Shown: positions 11,060 through 23,290 of the stretch, in pieces | Numbering within the stretch: the first letter of the stretch is position 1 | How the letters are laid out: each line of letters opens with the position of its first letter | Assembly: GCA_964023275.1 (NCBI GenBank) | Contig: OZ029914.1 | Location: 50,608,530-50,672,529, forward strand | Length of the DNA: 64,000 bases | DNA from: Norana najaformis | Taxonomy: Eukaryota > Annelida > Clitellata > Crassiclitellata > Hormogastridae | Reading direction: 5' to 3' | The notes under the pieces: generated by a model | The model's input: the letters and a program-made list of their open reading frames with translations, nothing else | Databases searched by the model: none | What the model was told of the DNA's origin: nothing | Translations under genes and position numbers: made by a program

Positions 11060-12760
11060 TAAATCGAGAAGAAAATGACATGAGACTGGGCATAACGCAC
11101 TGATGCAGGAAAGGAATTCCAAAATTTCGGTCCCGCAACCGAAACAGCTCGCTTACCAAGAACAGTTCTAGTTTCTGGCACAACAGGAAAAAGGCACACA
11201 GATGACCTGGTCAAATAATTATGAGTTTAGTGAGGACTGATTTTAAGTAGTGTGGACGTCCAGAGTTCAATGTTTTGTAGAATATAATCCCAAATATAAA
11301 GAAATTCTTTGCTGCATAGGAAGCCAATGCAAGGATTTAAGTACAGGGGTTATATGCTCATACTTTGATGTAACAGTTATGGCTCGTGCCAAAGAATTCT
11401 GTACTCTTTGAAGTTTCTGCATATTTGATTTTTGATAGCGGTAAGAACTGGGTTACATTAATCAAGGCGACTGGACAGCAATGCGTTTGCTAGCGATATC
11501 CTTGAATTCTGCGTATGTCAGGAATATGCATGCACGATGACTTGTAAATTCCATTTACATTGCTGGTGAGAAACATTGTAGAATCAAAAATAAAGCCCAA
11601 GTTACGAGTAGCATCAACCAACTTCTCCAGTGAATCACCCAGTTTTAAAGATTTAAGCCGTTCAAACTTCTTAAGTTGCTGTGGAGTGGCTAGGATTATA
11701 AATTCAGTTTTTGATGGGTTAAAAGAAGTTTATCAGCCCCCATCCAAGACTGCACTTCATTAAAGGCAGTGGATAACAGCTGCACAGATGAATGACAAGA
11801 CAAACTGTCAAAAGAAATGTACATTTGAGTATCATCAGTACAGAAGTTATATCTTAGTGAATGATTGTCTAACAGTGTACCTAATGGTGTAATGTATAGT
11901 GTAAACAAAAGAGGACCAAGCAGAGAACCCTGTGGAACACCACATGTCAACAAAGCACTAGTCGAATAATTACCATTTAAATATACTGACTGAAAGCGTG
12001 GACTAAGATAAGTAGCAAACCAATTCAGGGCAGGACCAGAAATCCCAAACCAGTCCTGGGGACGATGCAACAGGAAAGAATTATCAACCGCTTCAAATGC
12101 AGTATATGAGTCAAGAAGAACAACTGCTGTCACCGTACTCTTATCAATAGAACACATGACGTCATCATGAACAGCAAAACCTACGGTATGCAGACTGAAA
12201 GGGGATGATTACTGTGAGTTGGCAGATAGATGAGTTTGCAAACGATTCAAAACTATTCGTTCAAGAATTTTAGATACAAATTCAAAGTTGAGATGGGTCT
12301 GTTAATAGACAGCTCACTTGGGTCAAGAGAGGGTTTATTTAGCAGATGAAGAACCATGCCATGAGCAAATGCAGATGGTAAGGAACAATCTTGCAGTGAG
12401 AAATTGATAATTGATGTAATGGATTAACCAAGAACATCGAAGCATTCCTTCAACAGAGATGTGGGAAAGAAATCAGGGAGACAACATTTGTTCGGAGAAG
12501 AAAAGAAAAATGCGCGAAACTCTGCAATAGTTGTAGGCTGAAAGTAATCTGACGGGAGGCGAGGAATTAGGATGAAGCAATTTATCTAACACATATGATG
12601 CCAACAAATTTCAGAATTATACCATTATGCCAAAAAAGGTTAGGGTTAGTGTTGCATCAGAATTTACAGGCAAGCTCTTTACTAGTTGAGCACACAGCAG
12701 GGAATAAATTTAGCTTCTTGCGATGCAATAACTAATTTAAGTCTAAACATAAAGTTTTTG
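11060..12760 (-). pseudogene. CR1/L2-like non-LTR retrotransposon, 3' part, degenerate
   Basis: On the minus strand, 12,157-11,696 gives a 153-residue reverse-transcriptase segment. It has 'LLDSYTAFEAVDN' (palm motif A region), 'GVPQGSLLGPLLFTLY' (motif B) and 'FCTDDTQMY', where the usual YADD catalytic box is changed to CTDD. It then continues with 'QSWMGADKLLL'. Weaker homology in shifted frames extends to about 12,760 upstream and 11,060 downstream. The changed catalytic box, stops and frame changes make it inactive. It is an endonuclease-type (APE) retrotransposon relic by similarity. Confidence 0.85.
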
Positions 12761-13089
12761 GTGATTCCGAACTTTCGGTGATTAAACTAGTTAAATACTC
12801 AGATCCAGCAGTCGAAACCAGTTTTCGCATAAGTTCGCATTGTTTCTTAAACCTAGTTTGGTCTGAGGGAAGATGAGATTGACGCCACCAACGTTCAAGC
12901 TGACTTCTGCGCTCATAATGCCTGGCTACAGAAATAGCGGAGCTAAACCAAGGCTGTGGTATGCACTCAACAACTCTCCTGGTTGTAAAAGGAATTTATC
13001 TCTCAAGAAGGTCATTTAACTGAATAACTCATTTAACATGTAATTGGAACTGAATAGCCAGCTAATTAAGTTCCTGACTCCTCCATTCA

Positions 13090-13890
13090 CCTATTAACAA
13101 ATTCATCTACTCTCAACTTCACCTCTAATTCTCCCGTACGCAATCTAGGCATCGATTTTAACCCACGTCTGTCTTTCAAATCACATCTCCAACCTGTATC
13201 GCACCTGTTTCAGTCATATCGGCGACCTTCGCCGTATTCGTTCCAAGCTCGATTAAAAAACTCCTTCTACCTTTGCTACCTCCATTGTCCATTTCAAGCT
13301 TGGCAACTGTAATTCTTTTTTCTCAGCCTAAAATTCCTCAAATTAAGCGCATTCAACTCATCCAAAATTCATTTGCCAGATCTGTCATCAGGACGTCCAA
13401 GCATCACCGTATCAGTCCTATCTTGAAATCAATCCACTGGCTGAAAATCCCAGAACGCATTCATTTCAAAGTTCTTTCCCTAACCCATTACACTCTCCAA
13501 TTTTCCTAACCTACTTATCTTCGCACTCTTTACCATCCACTCAGACCGCTCTACTAGTTTATCCTCTTACCTCACTCTTACCCGTCCCTCTGTAACTACT
13601 CATCTTAAGTTCTCTAACCGATCCATACACCACACTGCACCTCGACTCTCGAACGATCTCCCTCCTGAATTTAGCAAATTCTCTGTTGCTCTATCTCTTA
13701 TGTCGTTCACCAACCATCACCTATCTCAATCCCCTCTATCTATTACTGCTCCGGTATTCAATTCGACACTGAAGTCTCAGCTTTCAAAAAATCCCCTTCT
13801 GATCCATCCAATCTGCTGCCTTCCTATTTCTGTCAGCTCAAGCACAACCCACCCTAACAGCTCCTATCCCCCTTCTCTCTTAAGCCGTTA
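13090..13890 (+). pseudogene. Non-LTR retrotransposon reverse-transcriptase C-terminus
   Basis: Shifted frames on the plus strand give the region after the catalytic core: a 'LGIDFNPRLSFKSH'-like stretch near 13,140-13,180, 'IKRIQLIQNSFARSVIR' (from 13,341), 'HRISPILKSIHWLKIPERIHFK' (13,402-13,470) and a Ser/Pro-rich tail. It is the same subfamily as the minus-strand copy at 31,130-32,130 and the shorter copy at 28,850-29,200. Several stops and frame changes show it is dead. Confidence 0.8.
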
Positions 13891-15320
13891 ATTGTAGTCG
13901 AACTACAAATTGTTAGCCGCAGTTCTTGCAAACACAACGGCGTTAACAAATACTGCATGGCATATCCCTGCAAATGCTGAACACTACACAAGACTGCAAA
14001 AATAAGTTGCGTTTACAAATTGAACCAACCAAGCTGTATGCCCAATTGCCGTCCTTACATACATTTACTGAAAATTGCAATGAAGACATATGCGCAATTT
14101 AAACAGAGACTATCCAAACAAACTCTATTGCCTGAAAAACGGAAGTCTAAGACTTTCCGGACATACCTGAGGACGATGCCTGATATTTCAGAATATTCAG
14201 TTAGTTTTTAGTTAATTATTTTTAATTCTAAAGGTCATAGGAAAGGTCGGGGAAAGGTAATAAAGATAATGATGTTGACGATGATGATGATGATGATAAT
14301 AATAATAAGTATTATTATTATTATATATAATGATAATGATAAATAACTTGTGAATATCAGTATATTGCAATCTTTAATAGTATTTACCGTAATTTAAGAG
14401 CTCGAATCAAACCAGAACGCCTGGTGAAAAGTCAAAGGGACAAAACTGAGTTGGCTATTGTAGCAAAACGAAATAAAGACAGTTTTCATCGACGTTTGAA
14501 GTTACCACAGCTTTCTTGTTACCATTTCAAAATACCAAATTTACGACTGGTAAAATTAGCATAAATGGTTAAACACACTAGAGAATTGCAGTACCATAGA
14601 ACATAGTTTCTTGAATATTGGAAATTTAAATGATTTTAACCTCAATAACACGGCGCTAGGTTATTGTGTTTAAAGTAAGAATACGACATTTCCGAGAATT
14701 AATTAAAAGAATGTTACATACAAAAAGTTCGCAAGTTTACAGCACACAGCGCAAGGACACAGCCTCTCAAATCCTTAGGCTGAATGTCAAATAATATCGA
14801 GTTACTACTTTCATAATGATTTAGTGTCTTAATACTCATAATAATTATGAGTGTACTAACTCATTATGTCTGTCTGCTTAATAATTATATCAGGCATATG
14901 AATTAATGAGTCGACGGCTTGTCCAAAAAGGTGCACTTGAAAATGCCAGAAACAATGCGAATAGGTCTTTATTGATTTATTTCAAAAGCATTTACATTAC
15001 GCCTATGCAGTTGTGTATGATGATACACGGTTGACCTACTTCTGAAATAATAAAATGAATGCAGTGCAATCAGCAAATAGATTCATCTTGGAAAACTCGC
15101 AAGAAATATGTATCCTATGTAATAATTATGAAGCATATAACCAAAATCAGCCAAAATGTTCGTAATTGTTAAAAAATATTAATGAACGTATGGGCTGCAT
15201 CGTTTCGATAATTCGCATTTAAATTTTACAATATTATATAGATGACAATGAGCAAAATAAAAAATAAATTTCTCAATTGCATTAATATTAGAACATTGAA
15301 AGAAGTATCAAAATTATCAT
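13890..15320. repeat. Dispersed repeat DR1 with embedded trinucleotide array, copy 1
   Basis: The non-coding text from 13,890 ('gttagccgcagttc') to about 15,320 recurs in pieces at 30,120-30,870, 32,690-32,882, 35,640-36,425 and 42,470-42,720. Each of the first four copies has a simple-sequence array (here 14,276-14,345, ATG/AAT/ATT) at the same point. Landmarks are 'tgcaatc', 'aaactgagttggc', 'cagcacacagcgcaagg' and 'atgagtcgacg'. No transposase is seen, so it is probably a non-autonomous element. Confidence 0.75.
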
Positions 15321-15736
15321 GATCGACGATATTTTGACAAACTTACATTGCTGGAATACTCTCCGTGTCCATATTCTTGAACATTGAATGCAAAACTGAG
15401 TCCCTGCGTTAACTGATCTGAAACTTTTAATGACAAAAGAGACAGGTCAGCATATTCCTGCATATGAAACCCACTAATTGCTCTTTGATCTCACTTAATG
15501 TAGCTAGGCCTATAGAAAACAACATGGATAATATTGTCTCTATAGCCTTCTTATTACCTTATGCCCAAAGGGCTTGTTAGCCAAAATGGCCAGAGAGTTC
15601 AGTTAAAGTGTTTGGACTTATTGACTGTTAGGTCTAACTCAGGTCTTAAGGACTATCTCAAGAGGAGGTCGGCATCTTCCTCCACCAGTTGAAATGCCCC
15701 TGTGTCTGTAAGTGGAGAACATTAACGAAAAGCCAT
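15320..15736. other. No gene seen
   Basis: AT-rich sequence between DR1 and the minisatellite, without a convincing reading frame or a repeat that I recognise elsewhere in the window, except 'aacgaaaagcca' at 15,725, which recurs at 30,907. Confidence 0.4.
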
Positions 15737-15985
15737 CACAAAAGAAATTATAGGAGCTTCTTCAGCTTTACAATAATATTTATGGTGTTTATGTTAGAAG
15801 GAAATTATAAAACCTTCTTGAGTTTATAAATATATTTATGGTGTTTATCTGAGAAGGAAATTATAAGGGCTTCCTGATATATATATATTCTTGTACACTA
15901 TATTTATGGTGTTTGTTTTAGAAAGAAATTATAAGAGCTTCTTGAGCTTATACAGTATATTATCGTGTTTATCTTACACTACAAA
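15737..15985. repeat. Minisatellite, about 60-bp unit, four degenerate copies
   Basis: Units follow the pattern 'gaaattataagagcttcttgag...tatatttatggtgtttatctta'. Single units of the same sequence occur at about 30,925-30,960, 32,130-32,190 and 36,430-36,490, beside other copies of DR1 or retrotransposon ends. The unit is therefore both tandem and dispersed. Confidence 0.8.
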
Positions 15986-16009
15986 AGGCTCATCGATATA
16001 AATATATCT

Positions 16010-17510
16010 ACCTTACTGGTAGACAGCAGAGTGTCAGCCATGCTTGCTTATCTTCTGCTGCGACTACCCTGAGGTGTCCCTCAAGGTTCTTCTTGGGACC
16101 CATTCTTTTCCTGCTCTATGCTGCAGACATCTTGCCCATAATAGCAAGGCATGGTCTGAATGGCCATTGTCGTGATTTATTATGTTTGACTCTCCCTGTA
16201 CTGACTTAGTACTAGAGGCCTAATTGCTGTCTATAATTCATTTAAGTACTTGAGTCCACGACGTGTTACAGACTGATCTTATGCTGCAGTACAATTTACC
16301 CAAGCACTCAGCCCTATCAACAAGTTTAACCAAATCTTAACTAAGTAGGGCTACTAGTCTGTACAGTTAAAATCTAGTTAAGTAAGTATGTACACAACAG
16401 ACACAACAAGCACGAGGCAAATGCGAATTAAAAGGAGGCGCACTAAAGTCATCTTTCTGTATGCCAACGACCCACAAATTTACGCTTTCTGCCGTCCTGA
16501 TGACGCTGACGTTCAGTGTGTGCGAACAGCCTCAGTGGGAGGTATTGGCGATATTTCCGACTAGATGATGTATAATCGATTGCAATTCAACTCACTGAAG
16601 TCGAAATTTCTTTTGTGCTCGTCTTCGCGCGAGGTCGATAAACTGGATCGAAACCCTTCGTCATCGAAACGGAATTAGTTGAACCAATATGTGAGATTCG
16701 AGATTTCGGTCTTCTCCTCAATTGTGATCTTTCAATGACGTCTCATATAACCGGACTCGTGCAGAACTGCTTTTCAATTCTAAGACAACTAAGGCCTGTC
16801 TCTCGGTCTCCTACGACGGATGCGACTCGCATTCTTGTACAGAGTCTGGTGTTGAGTAGGTTCGACTACTGCAACGTAGCCTTTGTTGGACTGCTTCAGC
16901 GCAGTATCATTCGGTTTCAGGCGGTATTTCTGCTGCCGCTAGTCTTGTCACTCGAGTGAAGCAGTTCGGTCACGTTACGCTTCTGCTACAGGACCGGCTT
17001 CGTTGGGTGAAAATTGGCGAATGTGTCAAATATAAACTTTGTCTTCTCATGCACAAACGCCTTCACAACTGTGCACCATAGCTATCGTATGGAAAAAATC
17101 AAGATGCTGGCTGATGATCCTCCTCGACTCCGATTGCGATCACCAAAGTCTCCTAATGCCTTCTTCATACCAGCAACTAAGATTAAAATGGGTAATCGTG
17201 CCTTTAGAGTTGCCGGCCCGCGTGCCTGGAATAGTCTACCTGTAGCCATCCAAGAAGCAGAGAATGTTTTTGCATTTAAGAGACGTTTGAGATCTCATCT
17301 ATTATCTATTAGCAGTTGAAGTTTTCTGTTTACTGTCTAACTCTAGTATCAGATGACATTTGACTTTGTACATCCTTCATCTATTATTTATTATTAGACG
17401 CCGTTGCACATTGATATCTGACATTGTAAAGCACCCTTGATGTAGCTTGACACTGATGTTGCTATATAAATTGTCATGATCACAATTACAATTACAATTA
17501 CAAAAATCTC
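16010..17510 (+). pseudogene. CR1/L2-like non-LTR retrotransposon 3' end with intact tail
   Basis: Segments in changing frames give 'GPILFLLYAADILPII' (after motif B, about 16,098-16,146), 'FLYANDPQIYAF' (catalytic box changed from YADD to YAND, near 16,455-16,490), 'VLSRFDYCNVAF' (about 16,850) and 'FRVAGPRAWNSLPVAIQEA' (17,200-17,260). The coding part ends near 17,319. The 3' UTR follows with the typical 'gctatataaat' and an ACAATT repeat tail to about 17,505. About 240 bases of unrelated sequence interrupt it at 16,200-16,440. The altered box and stops make it inactive. Confidence 0.85.
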
Positions 17511-18447
17511 CAGATCTGCGAACAGATTGTTTAGTTCAGTTGGTCTAAAATCCAGACTATAAAAATATATGAGTTAAATATTATCAGTCGCTTCCATGTT
17601 TTATTCAGGAAGTTAAATCTCAGTGAAAATAATTTCAGTGATAATCTATCATGGTCTAACAATACACAAGTCATCAACCGATGGCGCACCAATGTCTATC
17701 CATAATCTGTACAACTTCAGAAAGTCACTGCGGCGAAATAGCTAAGATACGTAGGTCTTAAGCCATAGACGGACAGACAAAATGTCCCTCCAGAAATGTA
17801 GGTCAGTGAATTCTACTCTTGATAGATCTAAGTTTGGAATTCCTGCATCTATATGGTAACCTGTAAGGTTCTATCTTTCATATATACATATACATGCATA
17901 TAAATAGTGTCCTCTTATAAATATTACCTTAAAAAACCTTTACACTGCACAAACCATTCACTATCATGGCACCTATAAGCCTATTAACCTAAATATAAAA
18001 TTTTAATGTTTTATATGCATTGGTTTTTTATGTACAATTCTGTGTATGTACCTATATATCGGAGACACAAACAAGACATTAACCGATGACGCATACTACA
18101 TATATAGTAAAAGTAAAGGATGAAATGGTGAGGTTGATGCAGGAAAAGAGGACACTACTGAGCATTATTACTGCAAAACTGTAAATTTTAATGAGTGATA
18201 ACGACAACAGAATGCAAATAACACTCGTAAGAGAGCAAATATAGCTCGCTAAAACTTTTCACAACTTATCCGGGTCAAATACTCCACCAGTTTGGTGTAG
18301 GAAGTTTGGACTGAGGAGATGATTTTTTATTTCTTTCCGCAAGCAACTAAAGACATCTTTTTCAAGCTTCCCGGTCTTTTGAGGTGAATTCGTCAATTAG
18401 CGTCAGATTAGCAATATAATTAGAGAATTTGTAACAGATTAACGTCT
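17510..18447. other. No gene seen
   Basis: AT-rich sequence with two copies of the short motif 'catcaaccgatggcgca' (about 17,672 and, varied, 18,073). No frame of interest on either strand and no splice-supported exon that I can identify. Confidence 0.45.
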
Positions 18448-18451
18448 GATT

Positions 18452-18484
<33 letters not shown>

Positions 18485-18500
18485 AATAATAATAATAATT
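18448..18500. repeat. (AAC)n(AAT)n microsatellite
   Basis: About ten AAC units followed by six AAT units. It lies about 320 bases beyond the 3' end of BTB pseudogene B. Confidence 0.95.
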
Positions 18501-18822
18501 TAGCTCTACAGAATTTTTATGACACATTTATATCAGCAGAATTTGTTGCATGCTATTTAAACATATACAGCATATCTGATTAAAAAGAGGGAAATGTAAT
18601 ATGAAGAACAATTTGTACCAGAGTCACTACAGACTCTTTATCGAATGAGCAGCACCAGCATGAATGAATTAATTCAGCCTTAACATAAATGAATAAATTT
18701 GGCCTTAGCAATCACAGGTTCGTCAATAGTATACCAAAGTTGTTTAATTCTGTTTATTAATTTAAGCAGAGCTTCTAATGTATGTCGTATATGAAATTTA
18801 CGTCTATTTATAATTGAATCCT

Positions 18823-19806
18823 TTAGGCATTGCAGAAATAGAATCTGGGAATTTGACCGCAAACCACAGTAGTTGAGAATGATTCTGTGCGTCTGGAGAA
18901 AGTGAATGTGACATTTCCTTTGGTGCATAGCAGTTGATATTGGTTTTCGTAGTGGCCGATGTTATCATAAGACTGAAAAACTCCAGCTTTTATGAACATT
19001 GGTCTATCCAACAAAATTTTAAACGGACTTGAATCTCCAGTAAATGGAACTGTAACTCTTTACTTGAACAGAGAATTGGTCGACTGACAAATTTCCACAT
19101 CAACATCATATCCTATTCCTTCGGATCCCGTGTATATACCAAAGCCAGTGAGTAGAATGTATTGATTAGTTGTGAAATTAATTGCATCAACATGTTAGTC
19201 AAGACATCATTGCTCAGATATACAAGTTACCGCTCGATCGATCCAGACTTCTTCAGAGATTCTCCATTCAGTTGGAAGCATCAATTTGGAGTCTTTCTTT
19301 CTTGTAACTAAGAAGAAGTAGACTGATTCTTTCTCCTCTGCTATCAGCACATCCTTCCCCCTACTGATTTCAGAAAATTCAGTTTGTTCCATGACCGGAA
19401 CGCGTATCTTGTGCAGCAGATCTCCAAGTATCTCTCTGAACTGCAGATCTATTGTGGACCTCTGAAGGTGAAGTTGGTATTTAGCCCAAGCCACGCAAGT
19501 TTCGTAAATTAGTACCTCCCTTACTGTCTATCCATATGAAGCATGGCCCCAGGGTCTTTGGTGATGCAGACATTATCTCTTTTGCAACAAGAACGGCATT
19601 TCCATTCTGACCAATCAGGTCAAGACATTTACTTTCGAGTTCCATGTCTAAACTCTGTTCCAGAACTTGGATGACGTTATTTACTTTGAGATTATGCGAA
19701 AGACATTTCCTATATTCTCCGACCAGTTTTGGCAGCATGTACTTCTTGGCAGCAAACATGAGAGAAGCCGCAGTTCCAACATTTACTGAAACGCATAGTA
19801 CAGACT
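18823..19806 (-). pseudogene. BTB-BACK-PHR pseudogene B, exon 1 deleted
   Basis: Only exon 2 of the BTBD6-like gene remains. Minus-strand pieces are the BACK start 'AAKKYMLPKLVGEYRKCL' (from about 19,759), 'VIQVLEQSL', then after a frame change 'AWAKYQLHLQRSTIDL' and 'KESVYFFLVTRKKDSKL' (19,494-19,207), and after another break the PHR end 'GNVTFTFSRRTES' and 'GQIPRFYFCNA' with a stop at 18,823. Beyond about 19,806 the sequence is no longer exon or intron. It matches the region lying 5' of exon 1 in the other copies (compare 59,905-59,980), so exon 1 and intron 1 are missing as a unit. Inactivated by deletion and frameshifts. Confidence 0.88.
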
Positions 19807-20005
19807 AATACATCTGTAGTTAAAAGGTGATTGTTCTAATTATATTAATTATTAAGCTGATACTGAATACAAACACTCGAAGTTTATGTTTCTCCGATTA
19901 GAATGATTGTTCAGAGCACGACCTACACTGAGGCAACTGAGCCTGTCTCTCTTACTCTACTCTGAAAGTTTTTCACATTGCCGATGGCACATCATGTTTG
20001 TTCTT
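19807..20005. repeat. BTB 5' flank segment (P), copy 1
   Basis: This aligns with the sequence just upstream of exon 1 at 49,075-49,330, 56,480-56,830 and 59,900-60,240 ('gatgtttctccga', 'gcacgacctac' against 'acggtctat', 'gatggc' and 'tgtttgttcttgtcgg'). Here it directly abuts exon 2 of pseudogene B. Confidence 0.75.
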
Positions 20006-20019
20006 GTCGGACTGTTACA

Positions 20020-20308
20020 CTATGCAATGTATTTTCTCTTCTTCTTCAAGTCTTCTGTCCCCGGGAACTTTCGAACCTCCAACTGCGCCATTTCTATCGT
20101 TGTTGAGCCTCCTCCTTCAGTTTGCCTTATCCGTCCACCATCATCCAGTCTAATAGCATTCTCTAGGTCTTCCTCTTCTTTTCTTTTCCTCCATTCTTCC
20201 CTCCATGATATTTTCAGAAGGGAATCACCTCTCAGTACGTGTCCAATCTTTTTCCTGTATCTCGTTCTTAATATAGCCATCAGAGATCTTTTCTCCTCCA
20301 CCTGTTGA
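20020..20308 (-). pseudogene. Non-LTR retrotransposon C-terminal fragment
   Basis: The minus strand has an open frame at 20,301-20,020 with 'RYRKKIGHVLRGDSLLK' and a charged tail ending 'RLDDGGRIRQTE'. This 'K.GHVLRG..LLK' signature is typical of the extreme C-terminus of RTE-like and related reverse transcriptases. Only the terminal piece is present, inserted in the BTB 5' flank. Confidence 0.6.
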
Positions 20309-20399
20309 AGCCCAATGTAAATTCAGTGTAATGTTGCGTCATCTCGCCCAGCGTTATGTATGTACTGTAGTCTAGTTTACAATATAATCTGTTCCGATC

Positions 20400-21260
20400 T
20401 CCTCTCAAGTCTTGGACTAGTTGAAGAAAAAAACTAGCTCATCGAACACAATTTTTACAGTCTGATTTTATGGTTAGGGTTGAACTGTGATAATTCCTTG
20501 AGGTCAGAATTGAGCGAAGAAAGGTTTTCTACAAAATAGAATCTTAATCTTAATAAACGGGTAATCCAAATCTTAAGTTCGCAAAGAGATTATTCCACGA
20601 AGGTTACAGCTCTAGGTAGTTAATTGTTTCAGGTGAGAAATCGAGACCTACTGAATGGGAAATGGACGTCGCAAGTTTAAGCTGTCCAGTGTTATTGTGG
20701 CTGAAAATAGTTTACTATTTTTTTTATTTATATCAGACTAAGAGTACGATAATATAATAAACTTAGGAATTAATTAATATTCCCTTCGGTGGTTAATTCT
20801 GGTGGCGCATGTATTGAAAACGCTGCAATCGCAGCAAGTGTGCTGTAAATAGACTTTGGACTTTATAGGCCTATAGAACGTCTGAACCAATTTTCGATTT
20901 AAAAAATGATGTGAGATCGTTGCTCACGTTCGCTTGCTTTCACAAATAGAATGTGTTCTTACAGTCACACCTGTTAAATTGTCCTTCATTGAGAATCACT
21001 CGTATTTAAGTCTAATTAACTCACAAGACTCCTTGTCAAATACAGCTGCCTTGTCTAAAAATGTTGCTTCGTGTATGCATACAGTTAGGTCCTCAGCTAC
21101 GTCAGCCAAACGTTTATTGTCCGGAGAACGGGTGGAAAAACCCGGTGAAAACTTTTGACTGTTTAATTTAAATTCGTTACTAGTTATGGCACTTATCTGT
21201 TTCAACTTGCTTAGTCGTAGTCGTAATCGTAATTGTAAGCGTAAACTCGATATTTCTATA
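20400..21260. repeat. BTB upstream block (U), copy 2
   Basis: This is the fullest copy of the block: 'ggacgtcgcaagtttaagctgtc' (about 20,660), 'gcagcaagtg' (20,831), 'gtcagccaaacg' (21,101) and 'gggtggaaaaacccgg' (21,129). Order and spacing match the copies at 49,380-50,210 and 57,230-58,080. Non-coding. Confidence 0.8.
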
Positions 21261-21400
21261 TCGCCGAACCGAAGCTAAGTCAAGGAACCAGCTTGTTCAC
21301 ATGCATTCAACCAAAATAAATCGAGAGGCAGGTAAAATTCAGTTCCATGTCAAAATCCGAAGATCAAATAGGTAGATAGTCAGATGGCTACAGTGTAAAT
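21260..21400 (+). repeat. Short dispersed repeat S, copy 1
   Basis: A roughly 130-bp repeat with landmarks 'gctaagtc', 'accagcttgttcacatgc' and 'aatcgagaggcaggt'. Other copies: 30,955-31,110, 50,185-50,310 and 58,060-58,190 in this orientation; 29,215-29,340, 29,590-29,760 and 50,510-50,640 inverted. It is probably a SINE or MITE fragment; no terminal repeats were identified. Confidence 0.65.
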
Positions 21401-21494
21401 TGTTTAGGATTGGAACAGCTTGAGAGATAAGGGGAAAATGATGATTTAAGATAGGATTTGTGGCACAGGAGTGTTTTAGTTACAGACCTCAAGC

Positions 21495-21860
21495 TTTAAT
21501 ATTTATTCGTTTATCCCTAGGAATCTTGAATGGAGTTTAATTTCACTTATATGACACAGTGACTCTCTTCTTGAAGAAGGAGTTCGTAGATCGCAAAATG
21601 TCAAGATCAACTTCACATTCAGCGCCATATGACCCACGTATGAACCGACTCCAGCAAGCAAGATCTCTCGATCGGTTTTAAAATCAATGACATCATTAAC
21701 TGAAGTATAACCCTACTCTCCATTAACACATGGGTTGGGATATGAATGGACCAAACTTTCACGACGCTTCGTCTTTCAGTTGGCAAAACATTAGCTGAAA
21801 CCGTTATACTGAAAAGTAATAGATCGTTTCTTTTTTCTCTGATTTCTACGCATTTTTTCG
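21495..21860 (-). pseudogene. BTB-PHR remnant G (end of BACK and start of PHR)
   Basis: Read on the minus strand in mixed frames, the piece starts with a degraded 'EKKETIYYF' segment and continues with 'VIDFKTDREILLAGVG' and an 'NSFFKKRV'-like end, matching residues about 260-370 of the intact BTB-PHR proteins. Frame changes and an early stop break it. It begins only about 13 codons after the point where remnant F (27,616-28,065) stops, so the two are likely halves of one exon now 5.7 kb apart. Confidence 0.75.
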
Positions 21861-21999
21861 ATGAGCGCATTTACCCATAACAACAACAACAGTAATAATA
21901 CGACCACTGATATAGCCCGCAACATGGATGAGGCCGAAATGGGTCGTTGTACATGAGATCAAAATCAACGAGAGTCAAATGAACCGTGACTTGAATGTG

Positions 22000-22300
22000 T
22001 CCAGAGACGGTGCAATCTTCACTTGATCGGGAAATGTTCCGCGCAATGGGTCCGGTAACAGAAAAGGAATATTCGCCGAACCTCGTGGAAGATCGCGGGA
22101 CATGCAGTTGATTCCTTAATGAGGAAGTGTAGCCGACATCTGCTCTGGTTGTCTGTAACTCGAATGCAGAACTCAGAAATGTAATTCGGGATGAGACGAT
22201 TAAGCGCCTTGAAAGTGATCAATCACAGTTCTGAGGTGATGAGTCGAGAAACAGGCAAGTTGTCGCACAGCAGGTCAGCGACATGATCAGTTGGTGTCTG
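22000..22300 (-). pseudogene. CR1/L2-like reverse-transcriptase C-terminal fragment
   Basis: A 67-residue minus-strand frame (22,222-22,019) reads 'MITFKALNRLIPNYISEF' and then 'VTDNQSRCRLHF', the standard end of CR1/L2-like reverse transcriptases ('..K.L..L.P.YI.E.'). It is truncated on both sides. The paralogous position beside Mab-21 gene 1 is 5,521-5,765. Confidence 0.7.
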
Positions 22301-22940
22301 GCCATATATCAGACTGGCAGCAGAGTTTAACACCGACTGTTTCCGCTATAGTCGACAACTCCCCAGACTCACCAGGCGGTCATTGCTGAAGTCAACTTTT
22401 TTCTATTAAATGTTAAGCTTTTAACCAAAGTGACGGCGTTTGAGGTAGGAATGAATATACGAATGGTTTTAATACGACGCAGTTGGTAGAAGCAACCTCG
22501 ACGAGTTGACTCAAGTGTACCGAGATGGTCATTCAGCTGTGAAAGTGGTCAAGGTTGCGCATGGTTCAGTTGGTCGAACTTCTGCAATACTGAATGGAAA
22601 GACACAGCCGTCAATTAGATGACGACGCAGGAGCGTGATGCATCTGAGTGAAACTCAGACTGATGGATGGGGTCTGAGACGGTTAGATGTCATCCGCTCT
22701 TAAATACACGGGTTTCGTCTGAGGGGCGCCTGCATATAACCTAAAGAGGCGCAAGAGATGAGGGGTGAACCGCCACCCCGCGCCTATAGCTAAATCCGCC
22801 ACTGTATTCCACAAGTCTACAACCGTTGAACTAGCGAATATAAACTGCTTATTTGGGTCAGTGTGCGGCCATAAATTAGCACCAAAGCGTTTTCACATGC
22901 CATTGCAGTCACACAATTGTCTTGTTTATATTTGTGCATT
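22300..22940. other. No gene seen
   Basis: Mixed sequence with a slightly higher GC content around 22,480-22,760. It contains 'ggttcagttggtcgaac'-like text reminiscent of tRNA boxes, but no complete A box and B box pair, so no tRNA or SINE is claimed. Confidence 0.4.
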
Positions 22941-23290
22941 TTTATTATAACTGAAAATTTAACCTAAATTTACTGAAATTTAATTAGAAACACCCTTCGA
23001 CTTGCATCGCATTTTAGTATGGCTTTTGTCTATTGTCTGCGAGCCTTCAATCAGTGGGCATGGCTAATGAATGCCTCAAGAGGCTGGCTAACGGCCTAAA
23101 GCACATTCTAGTTAAATAATTTATTATGACCACTCGTTACTATGAATCAATACTACTTTGTGGAAGATTAGTTTGTGATATCATAAGCTGTCCATATAAT
23201 GTCCTCGGAATTTTTATAACAGGCACTTAGCACAGTTGGTTACATTATATTAAATCAAGAGGCAGCCGATGATGAGTAGAGAATAACTAC
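22940..23290. repeat. Dispersed non-coding repeat shared with 61,560-61,810
   Basis: Shared runs include 'ctaacggcctaa', 'tagttaaataat' and 'aagaggca' with the same spacing. No coding potential. Confidence 0.6.

Noticed and set aside
22480-22700. tRNA-like boxes near 'ggttcagttggtcgaac'
   Set aside because: Only one box-like motif, no acceptor stem, and no second copy in the window.
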